From the NCBI GenBank assembly GCA_008692225.1, contig VICG01000005.1, positions 372,001 to 436,000 on the forward strand: 64,000 nucleotides of DNA. The letters are read 5' to 3'. A program made the translations under genes and the position numbers. The stretch is from Monilinia fructicola. Taxonomy: Eukaryota; Ascomycota; Leotiomycetes; Helotiales; Sclerotiniaceae. Of this stretch, positions 46,369-55,670 are shown piece by piece (within the stretch, counting starts at the first letter, position 1; every line of letters begins with the position of its first letter). Below the pieces are notes generated by a model. It did not search any database. It worked only from the letters and a program-made list of their open reading frames with translations, and had not been told where the DNA came from.

Positions 46369-47483
46369 ATGCCTGACCACGTAGAATCCGACCCTACCGA
46401 TGCAGGAACACTGCACCCTAATGCTCCCCCCCCCATTCGCAGAAGAAGGCGATCCCATGAACCCCATGGAATTCGAAGCGAATCCGCGAGAGGTCACGGC
46501 GCCGGCTCAGATTCGAGAGAGCGATGCGCTCCGTCTCTTTCTGCTCTGCCATTCGCGTGAGGTCGGAGGAGCGATGGCGCTCTGGACGCATCGATATATC
46601 CGAGTGCCCAAGGACTCTACCAGGCCGCGTTCGCGCGCGCAACAATCGCACGACACTACCGCCCATGAGATCTACCTCTTCCTTGGAATCCGCATACACA
46701 TGATGCTCCACCCCGAAGTGAAGGTCGAAGCGTATCGGAAGGGGACCGGCTACGCGCGCAACCACGGGCATGCAGCTTACGTGTCCAGGAATCGGTTCCA
46801 AGAGCTGGGTATGAGGTTTAGGGTGGCGCCGCCCACGGCAACAGATGTATATGGGTGGGTATGCCAAGCCTCTGGTCTCTGCAGCATTGCTATGTTGATG
46901 TGTTTCGTGACAGGCTGATTCTCTTCCGAAACATATACGGTATGTTAATGTGAGGTTGCGGCGCCCCCGGGGCACCATTGCCGTCGACGAGTATATGGAT
47001 TTTGGGGATCAACTTGCCTCTTCCATGCCCGGCCAGCGACGACAGCGAAGAGGCGAGCACCAGGCATTAGAGCAGTGGTTTTTAATTACTGTTTTGGTGA
47101 ATTGCTATCGGATTCATACCGAATATGCGAACGGTGACTCGACCGTGAAGACCGGCAAACCTGACGCATTTCGCGACGCCATTGCAAATGGCCTCATTAC
47201 TCGCTTCGGGCCTTTAGCTCAATCTAGAAAGCTGAAACGTACTCGTGAGGACTCAATCGAGATATCCCAACCTCCTGATGAACACGAATTCATTCATGCG
47301 AAAGAGAGGTATGACTGTAGGGCTTGTGCCAGGCAAACTTTTGGGTCTAAAAGAGTGATATTGGGCGAGAGGTCAAGAAATCGGAGGAAAAAGGGCATCA
47401 GACATACAATTTATTGGAAATGCGTACCGTGCAATATACATTATGCAATAATAATCAGTGTTTTGATACTTATCATAGAATAA
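46369..47483 (+). pseudogene. piggyBac transposase remnant lacking its catalytic core
   Basis: Exons 46369-46858 and 46914-47483 with a 55-bp consensus intron; one extra C in the C9 run at 46426-46434 must be ignored to keep frame, giving about 352 aa. N-terminal part: EIYLFLGIRIHMMLHPEVKV, NRFQELGMRFRVAPP (DDE_Tnp_1_7 N-terminal motif). After splicing, WADSLPKHIRYVNVRLRRPR leads to TIAVDEYM, where the first catalytic Asp of the DDD triad sits, and directly into DFGDQLASSMP...LVNCYRIH, the motif that normally lies about 200 residues later. The second and third Asp are therefore gone. The C-terminal Cys module (DCRACA, WKCVPC) is kept but partial. It could still bind its own ends; transposition activity is not expected. 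Confidence 0.8.
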
Positions 47484-47552
47484 AGTCATAAACTTTTCTA
47501 AAATCTCGAGACCTTGACGTTCTGATTGATCACTATGATAACTGTTAAGCGA

Positions 47553-47579
47553 GTGTGTCGCTTTCCAGCATTCTAGGGG
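47553..47579 (-). repeat. Right terminal inverted repeat
   Basis: Reverse complement begins CCCCTAGAATGCTGGAAAGC; 26 of 27 bases agree with the left end. Confidence 0.88.
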
Positions 47580-47837
47580 GTACCCAGGTTCTACTGTATC
47601 TTTATTTCGTCTAATCTATCATAATATACAGTATATGAACATACATACATGCGATCAAATACAAAGTGGTATACCCGATGGTAAGCTTAATCATCAACTA
47701 GATGTATAACGTACGATTTACTTCCTAATCATGATTGATAGGAGTAAAGTACAAAAAGAAGGATAAGAGTCAACACAGAACCATCTTCCTGCAGTCGGCA
47801 GTGGAATGCCTTTGCTTCTGGTGACATTTTCATTGTG

Positions 47838-50800
47838 CTACCGCCGAACCATTAGTCTATTGGTCGGTAAGAGCTTCGATGCTCTTTTATCTTCGATCTC
47901 TGACGGCGATTGTAGTTCTTCGACTTGGCAATCTGCAGATGATGATGCTACAGTATCTTGACTGTTCAATAATTGTTCCGGCTCCCATCTAATTGCATTA
48001 TTTGATTTTTCCGGAAATTGAGTAGATCCCAATTCGGACTTATCTACATCACCAATTGCTTGGGGTTCCTGCTTGATGATGTCTTCTTCGTCAACCCGGA
48101 GCATAGCATCAAATATCCAATTTGGATAAACAGGTGAGTTGACGGCGTGGAGACGGCGTTTGAGAATGCGATAGATATCTCCTGTTTTAGAAGTGGTAGC
48201 CTCCAAGACCTCTTCATCAATGATCTCGTCTTCGACCGGATCCGCCGCCTCGGCTTCAGACTCAATAGCATTGGCTACATCTGCCAAGGAAGTTTCATTG
48301 CCGTCAGAAGCAGCTTGCAAGGCCTCACTCAAACGGGCTCGAGCCTGGAACCTGAGCCACCATCTACTTGACATAATGTGATCGACAACGAACCCAGCCC
48401 TCTTTGTTCGAATGAGGGCATCAGCGACCATGAGTGGGTCTTGAAGTCTCATATAGCCCATAGTCAAAGCATTCCAAGTTGCTTGACTTGGTTCCAAGCC
48501 CTCCTTCTCGATCATAATCTGCAATACCTTCTCGGCTGCGCGAGGTTGGTGACGTTGCATGAATACATGTAGTAATGTAGTCCAAGTATGAAGACTTGGA
48601 AGCGGTGGCCGGAAAATATTGTCGTTCGAAGTAGACGAGATATCATCCGACTCCAACTCTGTGTCGGACTCATCTGAAGTACCAGGTATCTTATCTATGT
48701 TATTGCCATAAGAAGGTTCAGTCTCAGAAACAGGTACCAAGTGCTTCTGTTTGGAATGAGGATGTTGCATGTCAGCAATGATTTTAAGACAATCGTGCAT
48801 TGGTGCATCGAGGTGACCTAATCCCACCAGCAAATGGTTGTAAATTTGGGCCTGCTGCAGCAGAGGGGCGACTATTGGATGCTTTGTTGATATCAAGGAT
48901 TTAAAGTGATAGTAAAAGCCAAGTAAAGCCTTGTAATTACGAACGCTTCCAATGTAGGATTTCAACATCACCATCAATGTTACAGGATTCGGCTCCATGA
49001 GATGATGCTCAACACCAGGTTCATTGTCCGATACTTGAATTCCCAGCGTGGGATTCGCTGATGGGTCAGAATGATTTTGATGTTGCTCCGCATGAAAGGG
49101 AGTTTGGTGAGTGGGTACCACTGAGATGCTGTCTACCCTACTGGCAGAGTCATTCAGCACCGGGGCTAAAAAGTTTTCCTCAAACCTAGGAATAAGTTGA
49201 GCCAATGGTTCAACGTTGAAGTTCTTCATATAAATTGGAAGCATTTGTGAGAATGATGTTGGAAGAGACTTCCTCTCGCTGGGAGCATGCCTGAAATATT
49301 CTCGTCGATGAAAATGGAATATTGAGTCCAATATGTCCGTGACAGTATAATCATCTCGGACCCCGTCCTCATTCATCCAGTGCGCCAGTTTACTCACCGC
49401 AGCATTATCTTTACGAATCTTAGCATCATTCAGCATTATTGAGTAAGTGTATACATCCGCCATGACTCCATTTTCAATCATCATATCATAAATTTGCCAT
49501 GCCGTGATATGGTCTCCGGCTTGGAGTGAATTATGAATCAAAATATTGTAGGTGCAGATGTTTGGCTTTAGACCGTGATGTAACATGAAATCAAAAAGCT
49601 CCGTATCATTGACTTGAGCATTGGGGTCACGATATCTTCTGGCAAGAAGTACATGGCAGATTTGTGGCCATCTCCCAAGATTCAAACTGATGCCTTGTTC
49701 GGTGGCCTGCTGGATGACTTGAAAAGCCAAGTCTGTCTGTTGAGACCGTGCAAATCGATAGGCAAATCGTAACAAAGTCTTGCCAGTGAGATGGTGCCCG
49801 GCTCCCGCTAGTACGAGATAGAATGTTCTGAATTCTTTTTCATTCATCATTAATTGTAACAAGTACATGGAACGTGCACTGAGCTGGAGGCCGCGAAGTT
49901 GAAGATAGCGAATACTTTTAAAGATGTGTTGAAGATCGCTGGCAGTGAAAGAATCAAGAGTCGGCTTGCGCTCTTCTGACCCAAAATAATGAGATACTAC
50001 AAAGTCAAGGCAATCATTTGCAGCCCATTGAGGTGGAAGAGGTGGTTCTTGATAAGTCGCTAGCAGTAGCTTCAGAGTGGATGCAGGATATTGGTCCATC
50101 GATGTAAGCATAAGTTCTTCCCAAACATGAGAACGAGTTTCCGCGGGAATTCGACGCCAGAGAGCGGCTAGGGCAGCGGCATTGTCTTGTTTGATGAACA
50201 ACAATCTGGTTGCCATGGGAAAATTCGTAACAGCTACTCTGTCGTACTCCAATTTAGGACAACCTTTCAGAGCGTCTTCATGTCGCTGATTTACAATGGC
50301 AAATTGAGAAGACCACATCTGCAATTTCATGATATTAGCCTCTGCGTCAACCTTTATTTTCAAGTACTTGGTCTTAAGCTCTGGGAGGCCTTGTTGCTTT
50401 GCCCAAAGCTCATATTGGTCACACAATGCCTGAAATGAACCTTGAACGGTTGTAAGATCTTTCGCTTTCAATCGATGCAAACTCAACATCTTCTTGTTTT
50501 TCGCAAACTGTAGCCCCTTGGGCATTCGGAAATTTTCATCGCGGAACATCAATCCCTTGGGTCGTCTAAAGGAAACTGAATCACCCAAGGACCTGTTTTT
50601 GCCGTGTGACTGTAGAATTGACTGGTCAGATAATTTTGATATGTTCTCCCTAGGTTCGCGATCAACCATTGTAGTAACTTCCATTTCTGTAGCTGCAGTT
50701 GGTTGAGGTGTCGAAGCAGGGGCATTGCTGGATTTCTGGGATGGTGTACTTGTAGACGCGGAGGGTAGTGACGATGCTAAACCTCTTAAGCGTTTGATAC

Positions 50801-51536
50801 GAGGTATGATTGGAGATGTGAACAGGGATGACTGTTGAGATGAATTTCTTGGACGATTGCAAGAGGGAAGAGCAACAAAATCTGCAGGGCGGCCCTTCTC
50901 GACATTGCGTGGCTGAAAAGCGACTGCTCCATCCATGGGGACATGATGGGCGATGCATCCTAATCGCAAATGACGTGCCCCTGGTACAATATTCAACGGC
51001 ACGCGGTGTATTCCCTTGAAATCCATCGGCAACACATCCGGTAGCACGTGGAGCGGTCTCGGTGCATTTCCCGAGTCTTTGAGAGTTGATGTAGCCGCAG
51101 CTGGCTCGCCCTTCATGCGCGCATTGGGCCCAAATTCATGGGGCACCTCAGAGTGACCTTCGGAAGCTGAATCACCTCCGCCATTTCTCTCGACTATCCC
51201 TTCAAAGCCAGGCCCCGCAGAGAAGCGCCTGATAGATCGATGGGCAAAGGAAGGGGGCGTTGCTCGCCGCTTGCTGAATTTAGTAGAGTGTGTGCCAGGT
51301 TGGACTAAATCATTTGTTGGCGAGTTTTCAAGAGTCTTCGAAGATATCTCCTTCCTCTGTCCTGCTTTCGATAATACACGCTCGGTATCCCCATCATTTC
51401 GATTTGTCTCCGTTTTCAGGTGAACTCTGGCACTTTTGGAAGGCCATGGTTGGAAGACTCTAGGTGCAAGGAATGGAAGAATTGGCAGTTCCGATGGCGA
51501 CCATCGTCTTGGTAGAGAATTCGAAAATGGAGGCAT
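47838..51536 (-). CDS. Large PPR-repeat protein, probably mitochondrial
   Basis: Single intronless frame of 1232 codons. The N-terminus is rich in Arg/Ser/Pro with few acids (MPPFSNSLPRRWSPSELPIL), consistent with a mitochondrial presequence. Pentatricopeptide motifs occur from about residue 650: PNICTYNILIHNSLQAGDH, MADVYTYSIMLNDAKIRKDN, then after a gap PNPVTLMVMLKSYIG, LHTWTTLLHVFMQRHQPRAA and PSQATWNALTMGYMRLQDPL. PPR proteins bind organellar RNA and act in its stability, processing or translation; the target cannot be read here. Divergent from Cwf18 with 295 bp between start codons. I cannot match it to a specific named yeast protein. Confidence 0.85.
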   Translation of the reverse strand: MPPFSNSLPRRWSPSELPILPFLAPRVFQPWPSKSARVHLKTETNRNDGDTERVLSKAGQRKEISSKTLENSPTNDLVQPGTHSTKFSKRRATPPSFAHRSIRRFSAGPGFEGIVERNGGGDSASEGHSEVPHEFGPNARMKGEPAAATSTLKDSGNAPRPLHVLPDVLPMDFKGIHRVPLNIVPGARHLRLGCIAHHVPMDGAVAFQPRNVEKGRPADFVALPSCNRPRNSSQQSSLFTSPIIPRIKRLRGLASSLPSASTSTPSQKSSNAPASTPQPTAATEMEVTTMVDREPRENISKLSDQSILQSHGKNRSLGDSVSFRRPKGLMFRDENFRMPKGLQFAKNKKMLSLHRLKAKDLTTVQGSFQALCDQYELWAKQQGLPELKTKYLKIKVDAEANIMKLQMWSSQFAIVNQRHEDALKGCPKLEYDRVAVTNFPMATRLLFIKQDNAAALAALWRRIPAETRSHVWEELMLTSMDQYPASTLKLLLATYQEPPLPPQWAANDCLDFVVSHYFGSEERKPTLDSFTASDLQHIFKSIRYLQLRGLQLSARSMYLLQLMMNEKEFRTFYLVLAGAGHHLTGKTLLRFAYRFARSQQTDLAFQVIQQATEQGISLNLGRWPQICHVLLARRYRDPNAQVNDTELFDFMLHHGLKPNICTYNILIHNSLQAGDHITAWQIYDMMIENGVMADVYTYSIMLNDAKIRKDNAAVSKLAHWMNEDGVRDDYTVTDILDSIFHFHRREYFRHAPSERKSLPTSFSQMLPIYMKNFNVEPLAQLIPRFEENFLAPVLNDSASRVDSISVVPTHQTPFHAEQHQNHSDPSANPTLGIQVSDNEPGVEHHLMEPNPVTLMVMLKSYIGSVRNYKALLGFYYHFKSLISTKHPIVAPLLQQAQIYNHLLVGLGHLDAPMHDCLKIIADMQHPHSKQKHLVPVSETEPSYGNNIDKIPGTSDESDTELESDDISSTSNDNIFRPPLPSLHTWTTLLHVFMQRHQPRAAEKVLQIMIEKEGLEPSQATWNALTMGYMRLQDPLMVADALIRTKRAGFVVDHIMSSRWWLRFQARARLSEALQAASDGNETSLADVANAIESEAEAADPVEDEIIDEEVLEATTSKTGDIYRILKRRLHAVNSPVYPNWIFDAMLRVDEEDIIKQEPQAIGDVDKSELGSTQFPEKSNNAIRWEPEQLLNSQDTVASSSADCQVEELQSPSEIEDKRASKLLPTNRLMVRR

Positions 51537-51831
51537 CAGCTGCCGGCATGCATTTTCTAATCCATTGACTGGCCCTTATACTGATAGCGAGGGCAGCTTC
51601 ATTCTAAAAATTGGAGACTACCCGGGAAAAAAATTAAGGTTTATATTAGCGGCCGGGGTGAGACCAGGCTGAGGTTACGGAGAGCCAATCAAAATTCGCA
51701 CTTGAACATCAAGAGCTCTCCCGGCTGAGGATTTATTTATTTTGTACTTTCTTCATTCTGGATAGCTGGAACAAAACAAAAACACAAATTCAGCCACACG
51801 TGAAATTTGTCACATCATATAAATCTAGGCA
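51537..51831. promoter_or_regulatory. Compact divergent promoter, PPR gene / Cwf18
   Basis: The 295 bp separating the two start codons must serve both genes. No named motif recognised. Confidence 0.45.
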
Positions 51832-52458
51832 ATGTCATCTACACATGCCACTCTAGGCGCTGCAGCAGATGATCGGAAAGCGCGACTCGCAAAGCTCAAA
51901 TCCTTAAAAAGAAAGCAACCGGCCGACGAAATCGTAGCACCAGAATCCACACGATCACCTTCACCCCCCGCCTCTCCCGATGTCGCAAAACTTCATCTGT
52001 CGGGACGAAACTACGATGCGGAAACCAAAGGTCCTAAGCTTGGTTTTGAAGCCCCCCCGACATTAGCGCTCGAGAAACCTACACTTGAGCAGCAAGCGGC
52101 AGAAGTCGAGGAGGAAATCAGGAAGAAAGCAGAGGAAGAGGAACAAGATGATAAAGGGGTAGATTTATTCAAACTACAGCCTAAGAAACCCAATTGGGAT
52201 CTGAAGAGGGACTTGGAAAAGAAGTTGGAGATTCTAAATGTCCGGACAGAGAATTCGATCGCAAGGCTAGTGAGGGAACGAATTGAAAACGCACAAAAGG
52301 CGGCTAAGCTGAAGGCTGGAAAGAGCTCAACAAATGCGAGTGAAGGGGGAGAGGAGATGGGAATGGAAGGTGTGGCTTTGGTGGAAGGTGTCAAATTAAG
52401 GGAAAAGGAAGAAGAAGAAGAAGAGCGACGGGAAAAAGAGGATGAAGATTTACAATAA
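51832..52458 (+). CDS. cwf18: Spliceosomal protein Cwf18 / CCDC12
   Basis: Intronless, 208 aa. The Cwf18/CCDC12 family signature is present: N-terminal DDRKARLAKLKSLKRK, LHLSGRNYDAETKGPKLGFE (residues about 55-75), a coiled-coil LEKPTLEQQAAEVEEEIRKK, then DLFKLQPKKPNWDLKRDLEK and LEILNVRTENSIARLVRERI. The protein belongs to the NineTeen-complex/active spliceosome. C-terminus is an acidic, Lys/Glu-rich tail. Convergent with the zinc-knuckle gene, 167 bp between stops. Confidence 0.93.
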   Translation: MSSTHATLGAAADDRKARLAKLKSLKRKQPADEIVAPESTRSPSPPASPDVAKLHLSGRNYDAETKGPKLGFEAPPTLALEKPTLEQQAAEVEEEIRKKAEEEEQDDKGVDLFKLQPKKPNWDLKRDLEKKLEILNVRTENSIARLVRERIENAQKAAKLKAGKSSTNASEGGEEMGMEGVALVEGVKLREKEEEEEERREKEDEDLQ

Positions 52459-52625
52459 AATCTATCCCAGCATATTTTGATTTGATTGTACTAGGGGCGT
52501 TTATCAATGGCAGGCATAGTATGAGGCGTATGGCGTCCCAACGACTTAATATAAATACAAAAATTGGTAGATCGCCAAAGGGTATTTCTCAACCATCGCA
52601 ACCACCTTCCAGATATGCCCATTCC

Positions 52626-53809
52626 TCATCGGCCCATATTCATTGCTTGTGTAAGTGCTAATCTTTTACTAAAAGGGCTCATACTCCTCTCTCTTGGTGG
52701 GGACGGAGCATGAGCTTCAGCGGACGCGAAAGACTCCCTACGCTCTTCCTTGATTCGAGGCTCATCAAACCGCCTCCTATCATTCGAAATATTTCTTCTT
52801 GTTCTATAGGGGCTTCGACTTTCGGTTCTTCTCCCACGCGCTTCGGGACTTCGATCGTTAAATCTCTTTCTGGTACTTCGACTGTTTGCTCTTTCTCTCG
52901 AATCTCGCGAATCTCGCGAACCTCTCATACTTTGCTCATCTCTGGATCTATACGAGTCTACGGAAGAGAATGAGTCTCGTCTGCGCTTCCTTGCCGAGTC
53001 TCGTATATCTTGTCGAGGTGGTGGGGATGGCGACAAACTTGGGCTTCTTTGCTTGAGGCGACTCGAACCTGGTCTGGGTGGTGAGTGTGATCGTCTGATA
53101 GATCTAGAATTGTATGTATCAGGTGCACGCCGAGTTTCTATTGGTGAAGGCGAACGTGACATGTTTGTAGATATTGTCGAGACCGATGATGCTGAAGAAG
53201 CCGAACGTCTTCTCTTGACAGCTCCCATTTCAATGTCCTCATTTTGTCTCTCGCGTTTACGGCCTCTTTCCTTTTCCAGTTTCGCAAGTTGCTCATCAGC
53301 AATACCCTTCCTAGCATAAGCAGTTAGCACAAGTCTCTAGCCCCAATTATACAATAGAGCTTTTAGCATATGCGCCAAACTCGCAATGCGTCCCATAAAT
53401 GCGACATCCCAATTAAGTCGGCGAGAATCAAAGCCATAACGTGCTCGTTTTCAACCCTTTTTCGGAGCCATTGGGGGCAAAGGAGGAAGGCTGGCCCAGA
53501 GGGGGATAGATGAGGAACACATACTTCTTCACAAGATCTTGTGGCACATCACTCGTTAATTTTGGAACAAGTTTGGGATTGGATAGTTGTTGTGTTCGGG
53601 ATGGTCTGGAAACATATGGACGTTCCTGCGCATTTGCCTTGCATTCATAACTGTAGTGCCGTAAAGAGTAGTTAGTTATAAGGATACCTAAATAGTCAAG
53701 TTCAGGTAAACATATCTTTCTTAAGACACTTCTGGCACGTAGTTGAGGCAGATGCCTTTGAAGGTCCCCCAATAGTGGCAGGTCTGTTGATACCATGGTA
53801 GCGATTCAT
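52626..53809 (-). CDS. ZCCHC10-like zinc-knuckle, RS-rich protein
   Basis: Exons 53809-53716, 53660-53525 and 53310-52626, about 304 aa. Exon 1 starts MNRYHGINRPATIGGPSKAS. The knuckle CQKCLKKGHYSYEC (CX2CX4HX4C) is split by the first intron, whose ends are AT and AC rather than GT and AG. It is followed by the family motif YVSRPSRTQQLSNPKLVPKL, like human ZCCHC10 (RPSRT after the knuckle). Exon 3 (KKGIADEQLAKLEKERGRKR) is a long Arg/Ser-rich tail of SR type (RRSASSASSVSTIS, RRSHSPPRPGSS), suggesting a nuclear RNA-processing role. Splice of the 214-bp second intron is canonical. Confidence 0.85.
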
Positions 53810-54380
53810 AGTGTTGAAGAGATTCTGCGCGGTGATGTTGTTGTTATTGTTGCAAGTGCCCAGGTAGTAGAATGGGAAGACTGGACTTTGAAGGGTTATA
53901 ATTATGCGCCGACACTTTCATGACCAGAAATCATAAAATCCAAAAAGGTGTCGATTGATCTTCTAATTGTCGACGGTTAAATGATTGTGCATCATTGAAT
54001 AGATATGATAGGATGGATTGATTGTATACGATGGATATGGTAAATGGATGGGTTCAAGAAAAGAAAAGTCGAACAAACAATATTGAGCTGTTATTTATGT
54101 AAATACGGATATTATTATTTTCTTTTGAAGTGAATGATTATAGATGATGATATGAATGATGATATGGATATAAATCGATATATAAAATTGAATTGAATTG
54201 TATATTAACCCCTACTTATAAGTTATTACCTGCTCCAGGGCTAGGTAGGTATAAATATAGAGAGAGAGAGAACGGTATTTATTTGTTTATTCGATATTTG
54301 ATAAATATATAATATATATACCTAGGTCCACGGGTATATATTATAACCACTAGAATAGATTATATATATATATATATATT

Positions 54381-54518
54381 ATTATATATATTATTGATAT
54401 ATTATATATACTATTAATATATTATTATATATATTATTATAATCTAATATTAATATCTAATATTATATATATTATTGATATATTATATATACTATTAATA
54501 TATTATTATATATATTAT
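54381..54518. repeat. Perfect 57-bp AT-only direct duplication
   Basis: Positions 54381-54437 and 54462-54518 read the same, separated by 24 bp. The unit starts ATTATATATATTATTGATAT. Confidence 0.85.
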
Positions 54519-55094
54519 AGTATTCATAATCTAGGTATCATCATCAAATTCAATTTTTATCTCAGTCTATTATTATTATAATAAGTCTTATTAAATTACA
54601 ATCTCTCTCAACCTCCTTCACCTCTCCATCTCTCCATCTCTCAATCTTCATCAATTCTTTAGCTCATCTCTAATTTGTTACTTGTAGATTCCCGCTAAAG
54701 AAGCCCCGGAAAATTCTAAGTCTTTGCCCTGTCATGCCTTGCCTCGCCTTGCCTTGTCTTGCTTTGCCTTATTATTATCATTATTAAAGAAGAGCACCAG
54801 GGCACAATTCAATCATCTCCTCTCGTCCAGGTGTTTGTGAACATCAATCATCCATCCATCTATCACTTTATCTGATATACCACACCACACTACACCATTC
54901 ACATACATCCACACATCCACACATACACATGGATACCACTTATTAGGTACTCAGATACCCGTGGACTACTCAGATACCACTCAGATACTACCTACCTAGG
55001 TACCTACTCAAACACTACCTAGGTACTCACATACTATTCACTTACTACTCAACAAATATTCACAAATATCACCAAACTTTCTCTCACTCTCTCT

Positions 55095-55185
55095 CTTATT
55101 ACTCTCACTGTCACTGTCACTGTCACTGTCACTCTGACTCTCACTCTCACTCTCACTCTCACACTCACACTCACTCTCATTCTAT
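55095..55185. repeat. CACTGT/CACTCT hexamer microsatellite
   Basis: Alternating TCACTG and TCACTC hexamers, pyrimidine-biased, non-coding. Confidence 0.9.
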
Positions 55186-55670
55186 TCTTTTTCTCTATCC
55201 CCCCCCCAAATAATTGTGACTTGTTTGAGTTGGAGGGGAATTATCGTAAATTGTCGGTAATAGGAGTATTTATTCATCCATCGGCGTATCAATCAGTATC
55301 TGTGAAGGAAGTGGGTTCCAGGTTGTACCAAAAACCACATCAGGACTCTTCCACCACCACCAGACAATTCGGTACTGCGAAACGAATATACCAAACCGAC
55401 GAAAACTTCCAACCAAATCTAATAAATCCATTAATACCCATCTAACCAAAGCTTGTCTGCAACGACAATGACCAGATGTCACGTCTTTTCATTGAACGCT
55501 TTTGTTAATCTTCTCCCTTAATCTACATTACATTACTTCCAAAAGTATTTACTCTCTTCCACGGCCCCTCCACCAACATTGCGATCTTGACATTGTCCAA
55601 TCTCCAATCTGGACGTCTACACTCATTTCCTGCGATTCAATTTCCTTGGTATTAACGCAAACTGTTTATC

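Larger units (their letters stand above)
46233..47579 (+). mobile_element. piggyBac-type DNA transposon, internally deleted
   Basis: A 1347-bp element bounded by 27-bp inverted repeats that start CCCCTAGAATGC, the same CCCTAGAA beginning as classical piggyBac ends. Inside is a transposase-derived gene that lacks most of its catalytic domain. Immediate flanks (TTAT left, GTAC right) do not form a clean TTAA duplication, so the insertion is old or its edges have mutated. Confidence 0.82.
53810..55670. other. AT-rich, repeat-containing intergenic region
   Basis: 1.86 kb with an extreme AT block (about 54060-54600), a duplicated 57-bp AT unit, CACTGT/CACTCT runs near 55100-55185 and several TACCTAGGTA palindromes. 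No gene recognised. Confidence 0.6.

Noticed and set aside
53661..53715. U12-type minor-spliceosome intron
   Set aside because: The donor ATATGT lacks the ATATCCTT consensus and most filamentous ascomycetes lack U12 components; a major-spliceosome AT-AC intron fits better.
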